The notes: generated by a model not told the origin, from the letters alone. Shown: positions 1 to 8,035, counted from the stretch's first letter. The stretch: 18,678 nucleotides of DNA from CAYNWK01 sp964400875 (GCA_964400875.1 CAYNWK010000081.1:1-18678); one strand, 5' to 3'. Translations and numbers: made by a program.

Positions 1-68
1 ATTATCCTGCCCATGTGTTTCAATTCGTCATCCCATCTTAATTGGACACTCCCCATTTCACACGATAC

Positions 69-97
69 TTGACCATTCTCCACAACCACGCTACAAT
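69..97 (+). promoter_or_regulatory. Promoter of the ffh operon (sigma-70/SigA type)
   Basis: TTGACC (69-74) and TACAAT (92-97) are separated by exactly 17 bases, each one mismatch from consensus. The expected transcription start is near 104, giving a leader of about 50 bases before ffh. It is the only convincing signal in the 1-151 non-coding stretch; I see nothing else there. Confidence 0.75.
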
Positions 98-157
98 GCA
101 GTTTCGCCTGCCAGGGCAGTGGATATTGAAGTTAAACAGTTTTGGGAATAATTGGGT

Positions 158-1480
158 GTGTTTGAGAATTTAACCGATCGATTAGACGAGATATTTAAGC
201 AGCTCAGCCGGCGCGGCAAGCTCTCTGAGAGCGACGTCGACGCCGCCATGCGCGAGGTGCGCTTGGCGCTGCTCGAGGCCGACGTGCATTACGGGGTCGT
301 AAAGGATTTCATCGGCCGCGTGCGCGAGCGCGCCGTCGGGCATGAAGTGTCCAAGGCGCTCAACCCGGCCCAGCAGGTAGTCAAGATCGTCAACGAAGAG
401 CTGATCGCTACCTTAGGGGAGCCGGAGCGCCTGAACCTGACCGGGCAGCGGCCGCGAATCCTCATGCTGGTAGGTTTACAGGGTTCCGGTAAGACCACGG
501 CAGCGGGCAAGTTGGCCCGTCTGCTGCGTTCCCAGGGCGAGCGCGTGATGCTCGTAGCCGCCGATCCGTACCGTCCTGCAGCCGTACAGCAGCTGCAGAC
601 CTTGGGCGAGCAGCTGGATGTCCCCGTTTTTGCCCAGGATGGGGTCAAGCCGCCGGAATTGGCCGCCCGCGCCCGTGAAAAAGCCCAGAACGGCGGCTAC
701 AGCGTGATGATCCTGGACACAGCCGGGCGCTCCCAGCTGGACGACGCGCTGATGGGCGAAATCAGCGCGATCACCCGCCGGGTTGATCCGGTCGAAGTGC
801 TCCTGGTGGTCGACTCGATGATCGGCCAGGAAGCCGTCAACATCGCCAAAGGTTTTCGCGAGGCGGTCCCGCTCACCGGCCTGATCCTGACCAAGATCGA
901 TGGCGATGCCCGCGGCGGCGCAGCGATTTCAATTCGTTCCGTCACCGGCGTGCCGATCAAGTTCTTGGGCACCGGCGAGAGCCTGGAGGCGATCGAAGTT
1001 TTCGACCCCAGCCGCCTGTCCTCCCGCATCCTGGGCATGGGCGACATGCTTGGGCTGATCGAAAGAGCCGAAGCTGCTTTTAATGAAGAGACGGCGCGCG
1101 AGCAGGCCGAGAAGATGATGTCCGGCGAGTTCACTTTGCAGGACTTCGCCGACCAGCTGCGCCAGGTGAGAAAAATGGGGCCGATCGGTAAGATCCTGGA
1201 GATGCTGCCGGGCGGCATGAACCAGTTGGCCAAGGAAATCGAACCCCAAGATGCCGAACGCCAGATGGTGATGACCGAGGCGATCATCAACTCGATGACC
1301 CCCGGTGAGCGGCGCAACCCCAAGATCCTGAATGCCAGCCGGCGCCGGCGCATCGCCCGCGGCTCCGGGACCGAGGTCCAGGATGTCAACCGGTTGATCA
1401 AGCAGTACCGGGAAGCGCACCGTATGTTCAAAACCCTTCGAAAATCCGGTATGCGCGGCCTGCCGCGTTTGTTCGGATAG
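158..1480 (+). CDS. ffh: Signal recognition particle GTPase Ffh (SRP54)
   Basis: Ffh binds signal sequences of nascent membrane and secreted proteins together with SRP RNA and delivers the ribosome to the receptor FtsY at the membrane. The protein has the N-terminal four-helix bundle, then the G domain with P-loop GLQGSGKTT (about residue 106), DTAGR (about 187) and TKIDGDARGG (about 245). The C-terminal methionine-rich M domain carries the SRP RNA-binding motif RRRRIARGSG (about 395). Length (about 440 aa) is normal. The frame opens with a TTG at 152, but the family usually begins M-F-E-N-L, which matches the GTG at 158. GGGA at 144-147 is 10 bases from that GTG and only 4 from the TTG, so I choose 158. 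It is the first gene of an operon with rpsP, khpA and rimM. FtsY and the SRP RNA gene are not in the window. Confidence 0.97.
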   Translation: MFENLTDRLDEIFKQLSRRGKLSESDVDAAMREVRLALLEADVHYGVVKDFIGRVRERAVGHEVSKALNPAQQVVKIVNEELIATLGEPERLNLTGQRPRILMLVGLQGSGKTTAAGKLARLLRSQGERVMLVAADPYRPAAVQQLQTLGEQLDVPVFAQDGVKPPELAARAREKAQNGGYSVMILDTAGRSQLDDALMGEISAITRRVDPVEVLLVVDSMIGQEAVNIAKGFREAVPLTGLILTKIDGDARGGAAISIRSVTGVPIKFLGTGESLEAIEVFDPSRLSSRILGMGDMLGLIERAEAAFNEETAREQAEKMMSGEFTLQDFADQLRQVRKMGPIGKILEMLPGGMNQLAKEIEPQDAERQMVMTEAIINSMTPGERRNPKILNASRRRRIARGSGTEVQDVNRLIKQYREAHRMFKTLRKSGMRGLPRLFG

Positions 1481-1498
1481 CGCGAAGGGGACTATAAT
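1469..1498 (+). promoter_or_regulatory. Possible internal promoter before rpsP
   Basis: A perfect TATAAT lies at 1493-1498 just after the ffh stop, with a weak TTGTTC 18 bases upstream inside the end of ffh. It would give rpsP its own transcript with a leader of about 85 bases. The -10 is strong and the -35 is poor, so this is tentative. Confidence 0.4.
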
Positions 1499-1589
1499 CA
1501 AAGGAATGATGTCGTTTGTGAGGCAATTGGGGAGTTATCCACCAACTGCGTAAGACCTAACTTTTTGCTTTTGAAGGAGATTGTCATCT

Positions 1590-1943
1590 ATGGTTCGTAT
1601 TCGATTACGCCGGGTCGGTTCTAAGAATCAGCCCAGCTTCCGCATCGTTGCTGCTGATAAGGAAAGCCCGCGCGATGGGCGCTTCCTCGAAATCCTCGGT
1701 TTCTACAACCCCCGCACCGAACCGGAAACGCTGCAGCTCAAAGAAGACCTGATTTACAAATGGCTGGAGAACGGCGCTCAACCCAGCGAGTCGGTCATGC
1801 GGTTGTTCAAAACCGCCGGATTGTACGACCGCTTCGAGCGCCTCCAGGGCGGCGAAGATCTCGCGAAGCTGCTCGAAGAAGCCGCTGAAGCCGAAGAAGC
1901 TCGCGCCGGGAGCCCAAAGACGCGCCGGGGAGAAGCCGCTTAG
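1590..1943 (+). CDS. rpsP: 30S ribosomal protein bS16
   Basis: bS16 is a small-subunit protein that binds 16S rRNA early in assembly. The N-terminal half MVRIRLRRVGSKNQPSFRIV and the motif ILGFYNPRTEP are classic for the family. The core is about 85 residues and is followed by an Ala/Glu-rich, then basic tail (AEEARAGSPKTRRGEAA) of the kind seen in several phyla. A TTG in the same frame at 1581 directly abuts the Shine-Dalgarno AAGGAGA (1574-1580), so the ATG at 1590, nine bases away, is the real start. The protein has 117 residues. It sits between ffh and khpA. Confidence 0.96.
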   Translation: MVRIRLRRVGSKNQPSFRIVAADKESPRDGRFLEILGFYNPRTEPETLQLKEDLIYKWLENGAQPSESVMRLFKTAGLYDRFERLQGGEDLAKLLEEAAEAEEARAGSPKTRRGEAA

Positions 1944-2002
1944 CCAGCTCCCACCCCCGGTAAAATACTGTGAGCCTCAATACATATTGAGGAGGTGAGG
2001 CC

Positions 2003-2239
2003 GTGCAAGACTTAATCGAATTTATCGCCCGCTCGCTGGTGGATGACCCTACTCAGGTGCGCGTTAACCCGCAAAGGCGCGGGTCCAGCGTGGAGGTCCG
2101 CCTCTCCGTGGCTAAAGAGGACATGGGGCGCGTGATCGGCAGAGGCGGAAGAGTTGCCAACGCAATGCGCGTTCTTTTGCGGGTATCGGCGGCGCGCGAG
2201 GGCCAGCGGGCCACGCTCAACATCGTCGAGCCGCGATGA
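2003..2239 (+). CDS. khpA: KH-domain RNA-binding protein KhpA (YlqC)
   Basis: This is a small single-KH RNA-binding protein of 78 residues. In Firmicutes KhpA pairs with KhpB/Jag and affects cell elongation and small-RNA biology; its role in Chloroflexota is not established. The diagnostic loop GRVIGRGGRVANAMR, containing the GxxG motif as GRGG, is present at about residues 47-61. The start is a GTG at 2003 preceded by a near-perfect Shine-Dalgarno AGGAGGTGA (1990-1998). Its stop overlaps the start of rimM by four bases (ATGA), which implies translational coupling. The position between rpsP and rimM is the common bacterial arrangement. Confidence 0.95.
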   Translation: MQDLIEFIARSLVDDPTQVRVNPQRRGSSVEVRLSVAKEDMGRVIGRGGRVANAMRVLLRVSAAREGQRATLNIVEPR

Positions 2240-2802
2240 GCCCTGCCACAAAACCGCTACGTGAAGCTGACCTTGCAGGCTCGCCAGACCAAGGCGAGCC
2301 TGTCTTCTTGGCTGTAGGCAAGCTGCGCCGCCCGCATGGCGTCCAGGGTGAAATCATGATGGATCTACTGACGGATTTCCCGGAACGCCTTCAGCCAAGG
2401 GCCCGTCTTTATGTAGGGCGCGATAAAAAGCCGCTGGAGTTGCTGGAGCGCCGGGAGCATCAAGGCGGGCTGCTGGTCCGTTTTGCGGATCTAGCCGATC
2501 GAGAGCAGGTTGGCGAGCTTCGCAACCAGGTCGTCTTCATCAACGCGGAAGACAGCCCACAGCTTCCCCAGGGGCAGTTTTACCATCACCAGATGGTGGG
2601 GCTGCGGGTGATCAGCCAGGCAGAGGGGGTTTTGGGCGAACTTGTCGAGATCCTGGAGACCGGAGCGAACGATGTGCTGATCGTCCGTGCGGAATCCGGG
2701 AAGGATATCTTGCTCCCGGCCACCGATGAGGTCATCGAGGCGATCGATCTGCAAGCCGGTGAACTGCGCGTCAAGCTGCTGCCCGGGCTTTTGCCCGACT
2801 AA
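2236..2802 (+). CDS. rimM: Ribosome maturation factor RimM
   Basis: RimM assists late 30S assembly and binds uS19 near the 16S rRNA 3' domain. The N-terminal beta-barrel begins with VGKLRRPHGVQGEI (about residues 27-40). The C-terminal PRC-barrel half includes MVGLRVISQ and ends in a hydrophobic VKLLPGLLPD typical of the family. At 188 residues it is slightly long because of about 20 extra N-terminal residues (SPATKPLREADLAGS) before the conserved core. The ATG overlaps the khpA stop. In many bacteria trmD and rplS follow; here the operon appears to end, and dprA follows after 152 bases with its own promoter. Confidence 0.95.
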   Translation: MSPATKPLREADLAGSPDQGEPVFLAVGKLRRPHGVQGEIMMDLLTDFPERLQPRARLYVGRDKKPLELLERREHQGGLLVRFADLADREQVGELRNQVVFINAEDSPQLPQGQFYHHQMVGLRVISQAEGVLGELVEILETGANDVLIVRAESGKDILLPATDEVIEAIDLQAGELRVKLLPGLLPD

Positions 2803-2896
2803 ACCCCCCGACCTACATAGACCAAAGGGGGATTGGCCTCGGAGCCCAGACGCTCACTACATTCATTCCCGGCGGTAAATCCGAAGATATCCGTTC

Positions 2897-2926
2897 TTGA
2901 CACGCGTGTTTTTGTTATGGTATTCT
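2897..2926 (+). promoter_or_regulatory. Promoter of dprA
   Basis: A perfect TTGACA (2897-2902), an 18-base spacer, and TATTCT (2921-2926) preceded by TGG make an extended -10. The start of transcription would be near 2933, leaving room for the Shine-Dalgarno GGGGAG at 2944-2949. It is the main feature of the 2803-2954 intergenic stretch. Confidence 0.65.
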
Positions 2927-2954
2927 GTGCCCATCCTGAGATCGGGGAGTTCCG

Positions 2955-3905
2955 TTGCGCTCCAGGGGGCTTGCGTTGAGCGACCCCAGACTTTTCTGGA
3001 TTGGATTTAACCTGGTAAAAGGCATCGGGGCGGTTCGCTTCCAGGCCGTCCTCGATCATTTTGGGGACCCGCAAATTGCCTGGAACGCCCCGACCAGCGC
3101 CTTGCGAGCGGCCGGTCTCAGCGAGAAGATCGCCGAGAACCTGATCGAAGTTCGAGATTCCGTCTCTTTAGAAGAAGTCTGGCAGAGCCTGCAAGAGCAG
3201 GGCATCCGGGTGCTCATCTGGGACGATCCGGGTTACCCCAAGCATCTTAAAGAGATCGACCAGCCGCCCCCGCTGCTGTACCTGCGAGGGGATCTGGAAC
3301 TCGCCGACGAGTGGGCCGTTGCGATTGTCGGCACCCGCCGGGTTACGCACTACGGTCGCCAGATCGCCGCCGAAGTCGCCAGCACGCTGGCTCGCAGCGG
3401 AGTGACTGTGGTCAGTGGTCTGGCTCGGGGCGTGGACGCCATCGCACACCAAGCTGCCCTGGACGCCGGTGGGCGCAGCATAGCGGTTTTAGGAAGCGGT
3501 GTAGACCGCATCTACCCGCCGGAACACCGCCGGCTGGCAGATCGATTGATCGAGCGCGGGGCGCTGATCAGCGATTATGCTCCCGGGACGCCGCCGGAAG
3601 CTTCGAATTTTCCTCCGCGCAACCGCATCATCTCGGGGTTGTCCCTGGCAGTGGTCGTGATCGAGGCGGGCGCGAAAAGCGGCGCACTGATCACCGCGTC
3701 TTTTGCCACCGACCAGGGGCGCGATGTCTTCGCGGTGCCGGGCAATATCAACGCCCCGCAAAGCAAAGGGACTAACCGCCTGATCCAGGACGGAGCCCAG
3801 CCGCTCTTATCGGCGGAGTCGGTGCTGGAAGCGCTGCAGCTGACCATGGTCGCTGAGCACCGGGCAGCCCGGGTGGTGCTGCCGGCTGACGCCGTCGAGG
3901 CGTAG
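2955..3905 (+). CDS. dprA: DNA processing protein DprA, interrupted before its C-terminal domain
   Basis: DprA (Smf) binds incoming single-stranded DNA and loads RecA during natural transformation; it is also widely conserved in species not known to be competent. An N-terminal helix-hairpin-helix-like region is followed by the Rossmann-fold DNA-binding domain. That domain has GTRRVTHYGRQIA (about residue 126), SGLARGVDAIAHQAAL (about 154), PPRNRIISGLS (about 221), AKSGALITA and GTNRLIQDGA. This core is complete. The reading frame then meets TAG at 3903-3905, while the same frame continues straight into the family's winged-helix domain (next entry). The start could be TTG 2955 (SD GGGGAG, 5 bases away) or TTG 2976 (SD AGGGGG, 6 bases away); the latter begins SDPRLFWIGF. 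The TAG may be a true nonsense mutation, a sequencing error or a readthrough site. Confidence 0.9.
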   Translation: MRSRGLALSDPRLFWIGFNLVKGIGAVRFQAVLDHFGDPQIAWNAPTSALRAAGLSEKIAENLIEVRDSVSLEEVWQSLQEQGIRVLIWDDPGYPKHLKEIDQPPPLLYLRGDLELADEWAVAIVGTRRVTHYGRQIAAEVASTLARSGVTVVSGLARGVDAIAHQAALDAGGRSIAVLGSGVDRIYPPEHRRLADRLIERGALISDYAPGTPPEASNFPPRNRIISGLSLAVVVIEAGAKSGALITASFATDQGRDVFAVPGNINAPQSKGTNRLIQDGAQPLLSAESVLEALQLTMVAEHRAARVVLPADAVEA

Positions 3906-3914
3906 CTGTTCGCC

Positions 3915-4118
3915 ATGCTCGACCAGCAGCCCCGGCACGTGGATGAGATTCGCGCCCAGGCAAAATTGCCGATTGAAAAGGTGAGCGCAACATTGGCCTT
4001 AATGGAGCTCAAGGGGATGGTCCGGCAGGTGGGCGGGATGCACTACGTAGCAGTTCGGGAGATTCAAGACAGATACCAGGCTTCCCAGGGTGAATCCGGC
4101 GGAGAGCCTGACGGGTAA
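3915..4118 (+). pseudogene. Detached winged-helix C-terminal domain of DprA
   Basis: This frame is in phase with dprA and separated from it only by the TAG at 3903-3905. MLDQQPRHVDEIRAQAKLP followed by MELKGMVRQVGGMHYVAV matches the DprA winged-helix C-terminus. The first in-frame codons after the stop (CTG TTC GCC ATG) read LFAM and belong to the same helix, so one codon alone is out of place. If translated separately it would start at ATG 3915; the nearest purine-rich site (GAGG, 3897-3900) is about 14 bases away, which is poor. I regard it as the lost tail of the upstream gene rather than an independent gene. Confidence 0.85.
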
Positions 4119-4155
4119 GCTTTATCATGATCATTTCGTCTCAAGAGGTGGGCGG

Positions 4156-5405
4156 ATGAATTCGGAACACTACTATGCGGTCATTATGGCTGGCGGGGGC
4201 GGTACCAGGTTGTGGNNNNNNNNNNNNNNNNNNNNNNNNNNNNNNNNNNNNNNNNNNNNNNNNNNNNNNNNNNNNNNNNNNNNNNNNNNNNNNNNNNNNN
4301 NNNNNNNNNNNNNNNTTCGGAACACTACTATGCGGTCATTATGGCTGGCGGGGGCGGTACCAGGTTGTGGCCGCTTTCGAGGCAGGCGCGTCCTAAACAG
4401 ATGCTGCGCCTGATCGAGGAGCGCACTCTTTTCCAGACTTCAGTGGAACGGCTGGAGGGCTTGTTCCCACCTGAGCGCATCCTGGTCGTTACTGTCGCCG
4501 ATCAGGCTGAGCGGCTGCGTACCCAATGCCCGGACATTCCGGAAGAGAATTATTTATTAGAACCGCTGCCACGCGGCACGGCGTCGGTTGTCGGACTGGC
4601 GGCGGTTGCCTTGCGGCACCGCGACCCGCAGGCGGTCATGGCGATCTTGACCTCCGATCACTATATCGGCAACGAGGATAAATTTCGCCAGCTTTTGGCT
4701 GCCGCCGGGGAAGTCGCTGAGGAGGAATACCTGGTCACACTGGGGATCGCGCCGACATTCGCCGCAACGGGCTACGGTTACATTCAGCGAGGTGAACCAT
4801 TGGGCGAGTACGGCGGCCTGGAGGTCTACCGCGTGCTGCGCTTCAAGGAAAAGCCCGGCGAAGGAAACGCCCGAGAGATGTTACAATCGGGCGATCATTC
4901 CTGGAACTCGGGGATGTTTGTCTGGCGTGTGGAGCAAATTCTCACAGAATTCGAGCGCCAGATGCCTCAGCTCAACCAGGTCTTAGGTGCGATCTCTCGG
5001 AATTGGGAATCTCCCGAGCGCCAGGAGACTCTCAAACGGGTTTGGCCCGAGATCAAGGCAGAGACGATCGATTACGGGATCATGGAAGGGGCGCAACGGG
5101 TGGCTGTGATCCCAGCCGAAGGCTTGAACTGGAGCGATGTCGGCAGCTGGGATTCCTTATTCGACGTCTTGCCAGCCGACGAGAACGGCAATATCGTCAT
5201 GGGCGGCGAACATGTCGGCCTGGAGACCAACGATTCGCTCGTTTATGTCGAGCGGGAACACCGCCTGATCGTCACCATCGGCGTTGAAGACCTGGTGGTG
5301 GTGGATACAGGCGACGTTTTGTTGGTTTGCCGTGTAGACAAGGCCCAAAAAGTGCGCGAAATTGTCAAGAAACTGGAGCAGGAAGAAGGGGAAGAATATC
5401 TGTAA
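4156..5405 (+). CDS. manC: Mannose-1-phosphate guanylyltransferase, split by a scaffold gap
   Basis: It makes GDP-mannose from GTP and mannose-1-phosphate, supplying glycolipid, exopolysaccharide or protein glycosylation. The nucleotidyltransferase signature AGGGGTRLWPLSR, the FKEKPGEG loop, the NSGMFVWR motif and the GLNWSDVGSWDSL segment are all present. It is the short form without a fused isomerase domain. The true start is ATG 4156 (AGGTGG just upstream). Twenty codons later the sequence runs into 100 Ns, after which the same 55 bases are repeated. Removing the Ns and one copy gives an uninterrupted 364-codon gene: 4156-4215 joined to 4371-5405. The apparent reading frame through the Ns is an artefact. 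It lies between dprA and topA, which are neighbours in many bacteria. Confidence 0.92.
4161..4215 (+). repeat. Left copy of the 55-base contig overlap
   Basis: It is identical to 4316-4370. Both copies abut the N run directly, and the second continues the gene in frame. This is an assembly overlap, not a biological repeat. Confidence 0.95.
4216..4315. other. Scaffold gap of 100 Ns inside manC
   Basis: Exactly 100 Ns. Because the flanks are identical over 55 bases, nothing is probably missing and the contigs should be merged. Confidence 0.97.
4316..4370 (+). repeat. Right copy of the 55-base contig overlap
   Basis: Same 55 bases as 4161-4215, beginning ttcggaacac and ending caggttgtgg. Collapsing the two copies restores manC. 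Confidence 0.95.
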
Positions 5406-5454
5406 ACCTCTTCATCTCCTGATGAAATAAGAAACTGCTAAAGGAGTAGTTGTT

Positions 5455-7818
5455 TTGGAAGCTTATTGTGTAAAGTGTAAAACCAAGCGGGAAATCGAGA
5501 ACCCGCAAGCAGAATTTACTGCCTCCGGCACCCCAGGCACCCGGGGAAAATGCAGCGTTTGCGGCACGACTGTGTTTCGCATGGGGCGGACGCCGGCTCA
5601 CGATGGCATGCAGGCGCCGAAGGTCACCCGCAAACGGAACAAGAAGCCCAAGAACCGCTCGGGCAAGCTGGTGATCGTTGAATCGCCGGCTAAGGCGCGT
5701 ACGGTTGGACGGTTGTTAGGTAAGGACTACAAAGTGATGGCATCTGTTGGGCACGTGCGCGATTTGCTGCGTTCCCAGCTTTCAGTAGACGTAGAGAACG
5801 ATTTCACACCCAAATACCGCGTACCGAACGAGAAACGCCCGGTCGTGAAAGAGATCAAGGCTGAGGCGGAATCGGCGAAAGAAGTCTACCTGGCCACCGA
5901 CCCGGACCGGGAAGGGGAGGCCATCGCCTGGCACCTGCTGGAATCTGCCGAGATGGACCCCAAACTCACCCACCGGGTGGTCTTCCACGAGATCACCGAG
6001 CCGGCGGTCGCGCATGCGTTCTCCCAGCCGCGGGATATCAATATGGACCTGGTCGACGCCCAACAAGCCCGCCGGATCCTGGATCGTCTGGTTGGCTACC
6101 AGCTCAGCCCCTTGTTGTGGCGCAAAGTGCGCAGCCGGCTTTCAGCCGGACGGGTGCAATCCGTGGCGCTGCGCCTGGTGGTGGAGCGCGAGCGAGAGAT
6201 CGACGCTTTTGTACCGGAAGAGTACTGGTCGATCGAGGCGGAGTTCAAGCCGGAAGGCCTGGAAGATACTTTCGTCGCCAAGCTCGTCCGCCTAGATGAA
6301 GAAGGGCCGGTGTTAGGCAACGAAGCTGAAGTCCAGCCGCTGCTGATTGATATGGAGACTGCACAATATGCGGTCACGAAGGTAAAGCGCGGCGGAAGAC
6401 GGCGCAACCCCTCGGCCCCTTACACCACTTCCACGCTCCAGCAGGAAGCTTCACGGCGCCTGGGTTTTACGGCCAGGAGGACGATGGCGCTTGCCCAGCA
6501 GCTGTATGAAGGCGTCGATATGGAAGAGGGCAGCTCGGTGGGTTTGATCACCTATATGCGCACCGATTCGACCAACGTATCGGAAGTGGCGCAAAAAGAG
6601 GCGCGCCAGCTCATCGCCCGCCAGTACGGGGAAGAGTTCCTCCCGGATGAGCCGCCCAAATACCGCACCAAGGCCCGTTCGGCGCAGGAGGCGCATGAAG
6701 CCATCCGGCCAACTTCCGTGATGCGCCAACCCGACGCTATCAAACAATACCTCAACCGGGACCAATTCCGCCTTTACCAGCTGATCTGGATGCGTTTTGT
6801 CGCCTCCCAGATGGAAGCGGCAGTATACGATACCATATCCGTGGAGGTCAGCGCCGAGACCAAGGAGCACCAGTATTTGCTGCGCGCTTCCGGTTCTACC
6901 ATCCGGTTCTATGGTTTTTTGATCGTCTACGAAGAAGCGAAGGACGAAGACCAGGTAGAAGAGGGCGACGAGGATACTGCCATCCCCGCGGATATTTATG
7001 AGGGACAGCTTCAGGAGCTGCTCCGACTGATCCCTGCGCAGCACTTTACGCAGCCACCGCCGCGCTTCAGCGAGGCCACTCTGGTGCGTACGCTGGAAGA
7101 AAACGGCATTGGGCGGCCCTCCACCTATGCGCCCATCTTGAGCACTTTACAGCAGCGCGGCTACGTGCTCCGGGAAAATAAACGCCTGATCCCAACTGAA
7201 ACCGGCATGATCGTCAACGATTTGTTGACTGACCACTTCCCCGACGTGGTGGACGTCGGCTTCACCGCCCGCATGGAAGAGGAGCTTGACCGGATCGCTT
7301 CCGGGGATGAGCAGTGGGTTTCCGTCGTGCGCGAATTTTACGATCCCTTCTCGGAACGGCTGGAGCGGGCCCGCGAGGAGATGCCCGAGGTCAACACCGG
7401 CCCAGAAGAGATCGGCCGCAAGTGTCCGGAGTGCGGGCACGAGCTGGTGATCCGTTGGGGGCGCTATGGGAAGTTCATCAGCTGCAGCAACTTCCCCAAA
7501 TGCCGCTATACCGAGCCGTGGTTGGAGAAGATTGGGGTAACCTGCCCAAAGGACGGCGGAGATATCGTCGAACGCAAAACTCGGAAGGGCCGCACCTTTT
7601 ATGGTTGCTCAAACTATCCGGATTGCGACTTTACCTCCTGGAAACGACCACTGGCGACGCCCTGCCCGAATTGCGGCGGGCTGCTGGTCGTGGCGAATAA
7701 AAACCAGGCGGAATGCACCCAGTGTGGGGAGAACTTCCCCCTGGATGAAGTCACCCAGGATGAACCGGGTGAGGCGGCCGCCGAAGGCTCAACGGAGAAG
7801 GTGGCCGAGGCGGCATGA
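5455..7818 (+). CDS. topA: DNA topoisomerase I with an extra N-terminal zinc ribbon
   Basis: This is a type IA topoisomerase that relaxes negative supercoils through a 5'-phosphotyrosine link. Residues about 1-45 form a four-Cys zinc ribbon (YCVKCKTK and CSVCGTTVFRMG) resembling the DUF5679 family and not part of the usual enzyme. A basic linker (TRKRNKKPKNRSGK) follows, then the Toprim domain (KLVIVESPAKA at about 70, DPDREGEA at about 149). The catalytic Tyr is in GLITYMRTDST (about Y367). Three C-terminal zinc motifs start near residues 657 (CPECG), 697 (CPKDGG, where the second Cys is Asp) and 737 (CPNCGG). The start is TTG 5455 with AAGGAG at 5441-5446, eight bases away. At 787 aa the length is normal for the family plus the added ribbon. 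Confidence 0.95.
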   Translation: MEAYCVKCKTKREIENPQAEFTASGTPGTRGKCSVCGTTVFRMGRTPAHDGMQAPKVTRKRNKKPKNRSGKLVIVESPAKARTVGRLLGKDYKVMASVGHVRDLLRSQLSVDVENDFTPKYRVPNEKRPVVKEIKAEAESAKEVYLATDPDREGEAIAWHLLESAEMDPKLTHRVVFHEITEPAVAHAFSQPRDINMDLVDAQQARRILDRLVGYQLSPLLWRKVRSRLSAGRVQSVALRLVVEREREIDAFVPEEYWSIEAEFKPEGLEDTFVAKLVRLDEEGPVLGNEAEVQPLLIDMETAQYAVTKVKRGGRRRNPSAPYTTSTLQQEASRRLGFTARRTMALAQQLYEGVDMEEGSSVGLITYMRTDSTNVSEVAQKEARQLIARQYGEEFLPDEPPKYRTKARSAQEAHEAIRPTSVMRQPDAIKQYLNRDQFRLYQLIWMRFVASQMEAAVYDTISVEVSAETKEHQYLLRASGSTIRFYGFLIVYEEAKDEDQVEEGDEDTAIPADIYEGQLQELLRLIPAQHFTQPPPRFSEATLVRTLEENGIGRPSTYAPILSTLQQRGYVLRENKRLIPTETGMIVNDLLTDHFPDVVDVGFTARMEEELDRIASGDEQWVSVVREFYDPFSERLERAREEMPEVNTGPEEIGRKCPECGHELVIRWGRYGKFISCSNFPKCRYTEPWLEKIGVTCPKDGGDIVERKTRKGRTFYGCSNYPDCDFTSWKRPLATPCPNCGGLLVVANKNQAECTQCGENFPLDEVTQDEPGEAAAEGSTEKVAEAA

Positions 7819-7865
7819 CTCTTGCACCCTGATCACCAGAATTCATTTTGAGGAATAGGATAGTG

Positions 7866-8030
7866 TTGCATAATTCCTTGGAGTGATCTACAATTAGGTC
7901 GATTAAGACCACGTTTGCGGGTCTTACGCCGCAAAGAGCATTGGACGATCGGTCAGCCGTACGGATTCCGACAAAGATGCTCGTTCAAGGACTGCGTAAG
8001 CCCTCATCGGAGCATCGTCTTAGGAGTGAG
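7866..8030 (+). promoter_or_regulatory. Structured leader upstream of the membrane protein gene
   Basis: This 217-base space after topA holds a possible promoter, TTGCAT (7866-7871), 17 bases, TACAAT (7889-7894), with a weak -35. A perfect 7-bp hairpin follows: TAAGACC (7904-7910) with GGTCTTA (7920-7926). ATGCTC at 7977-7982 can pair either with GAGCAT at 7936-7941 or with GAGCAT at 8010-8015, two mutually exclusive stems. The second lies just before the Shine-Dalgarno AGGAG at 8022-8026. I recognise no known riboswitch class. The pairings are visible; regulation is inference. Confidence 0.35.
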
Positions 8031-8035
8031 GTGAA

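Noticed and set aside
1506..1553. Short frame starting MMSFVRQLGS between ffh and rpsP as a leader peptide
   Set aside because: The purine-rich stretch touches the ATG, leaving no proper ribosome-site spacing, and nothing supports translation.
2800..2835. C-run and G-run after rimM as a terminator hairpin
   Set aside because: The stem is five or six G-C pairs with a loop of about 17 bases and no T run.
4090..4413. Several plus-strand reading frames running through the Ns near manC
   Set aside because: They exist only because Ns do not create stop codons and because the 55-base overlap is read in other frames; only the frame from ATG 4156 joined to 4371 is real.
5411..5426. TTCATC-TCCT-GATGAA hairpin between manC and topA as a terminator
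   Set aside because: Only six AT-rich base pairs and no T run. It is too weak to separate the two genes.
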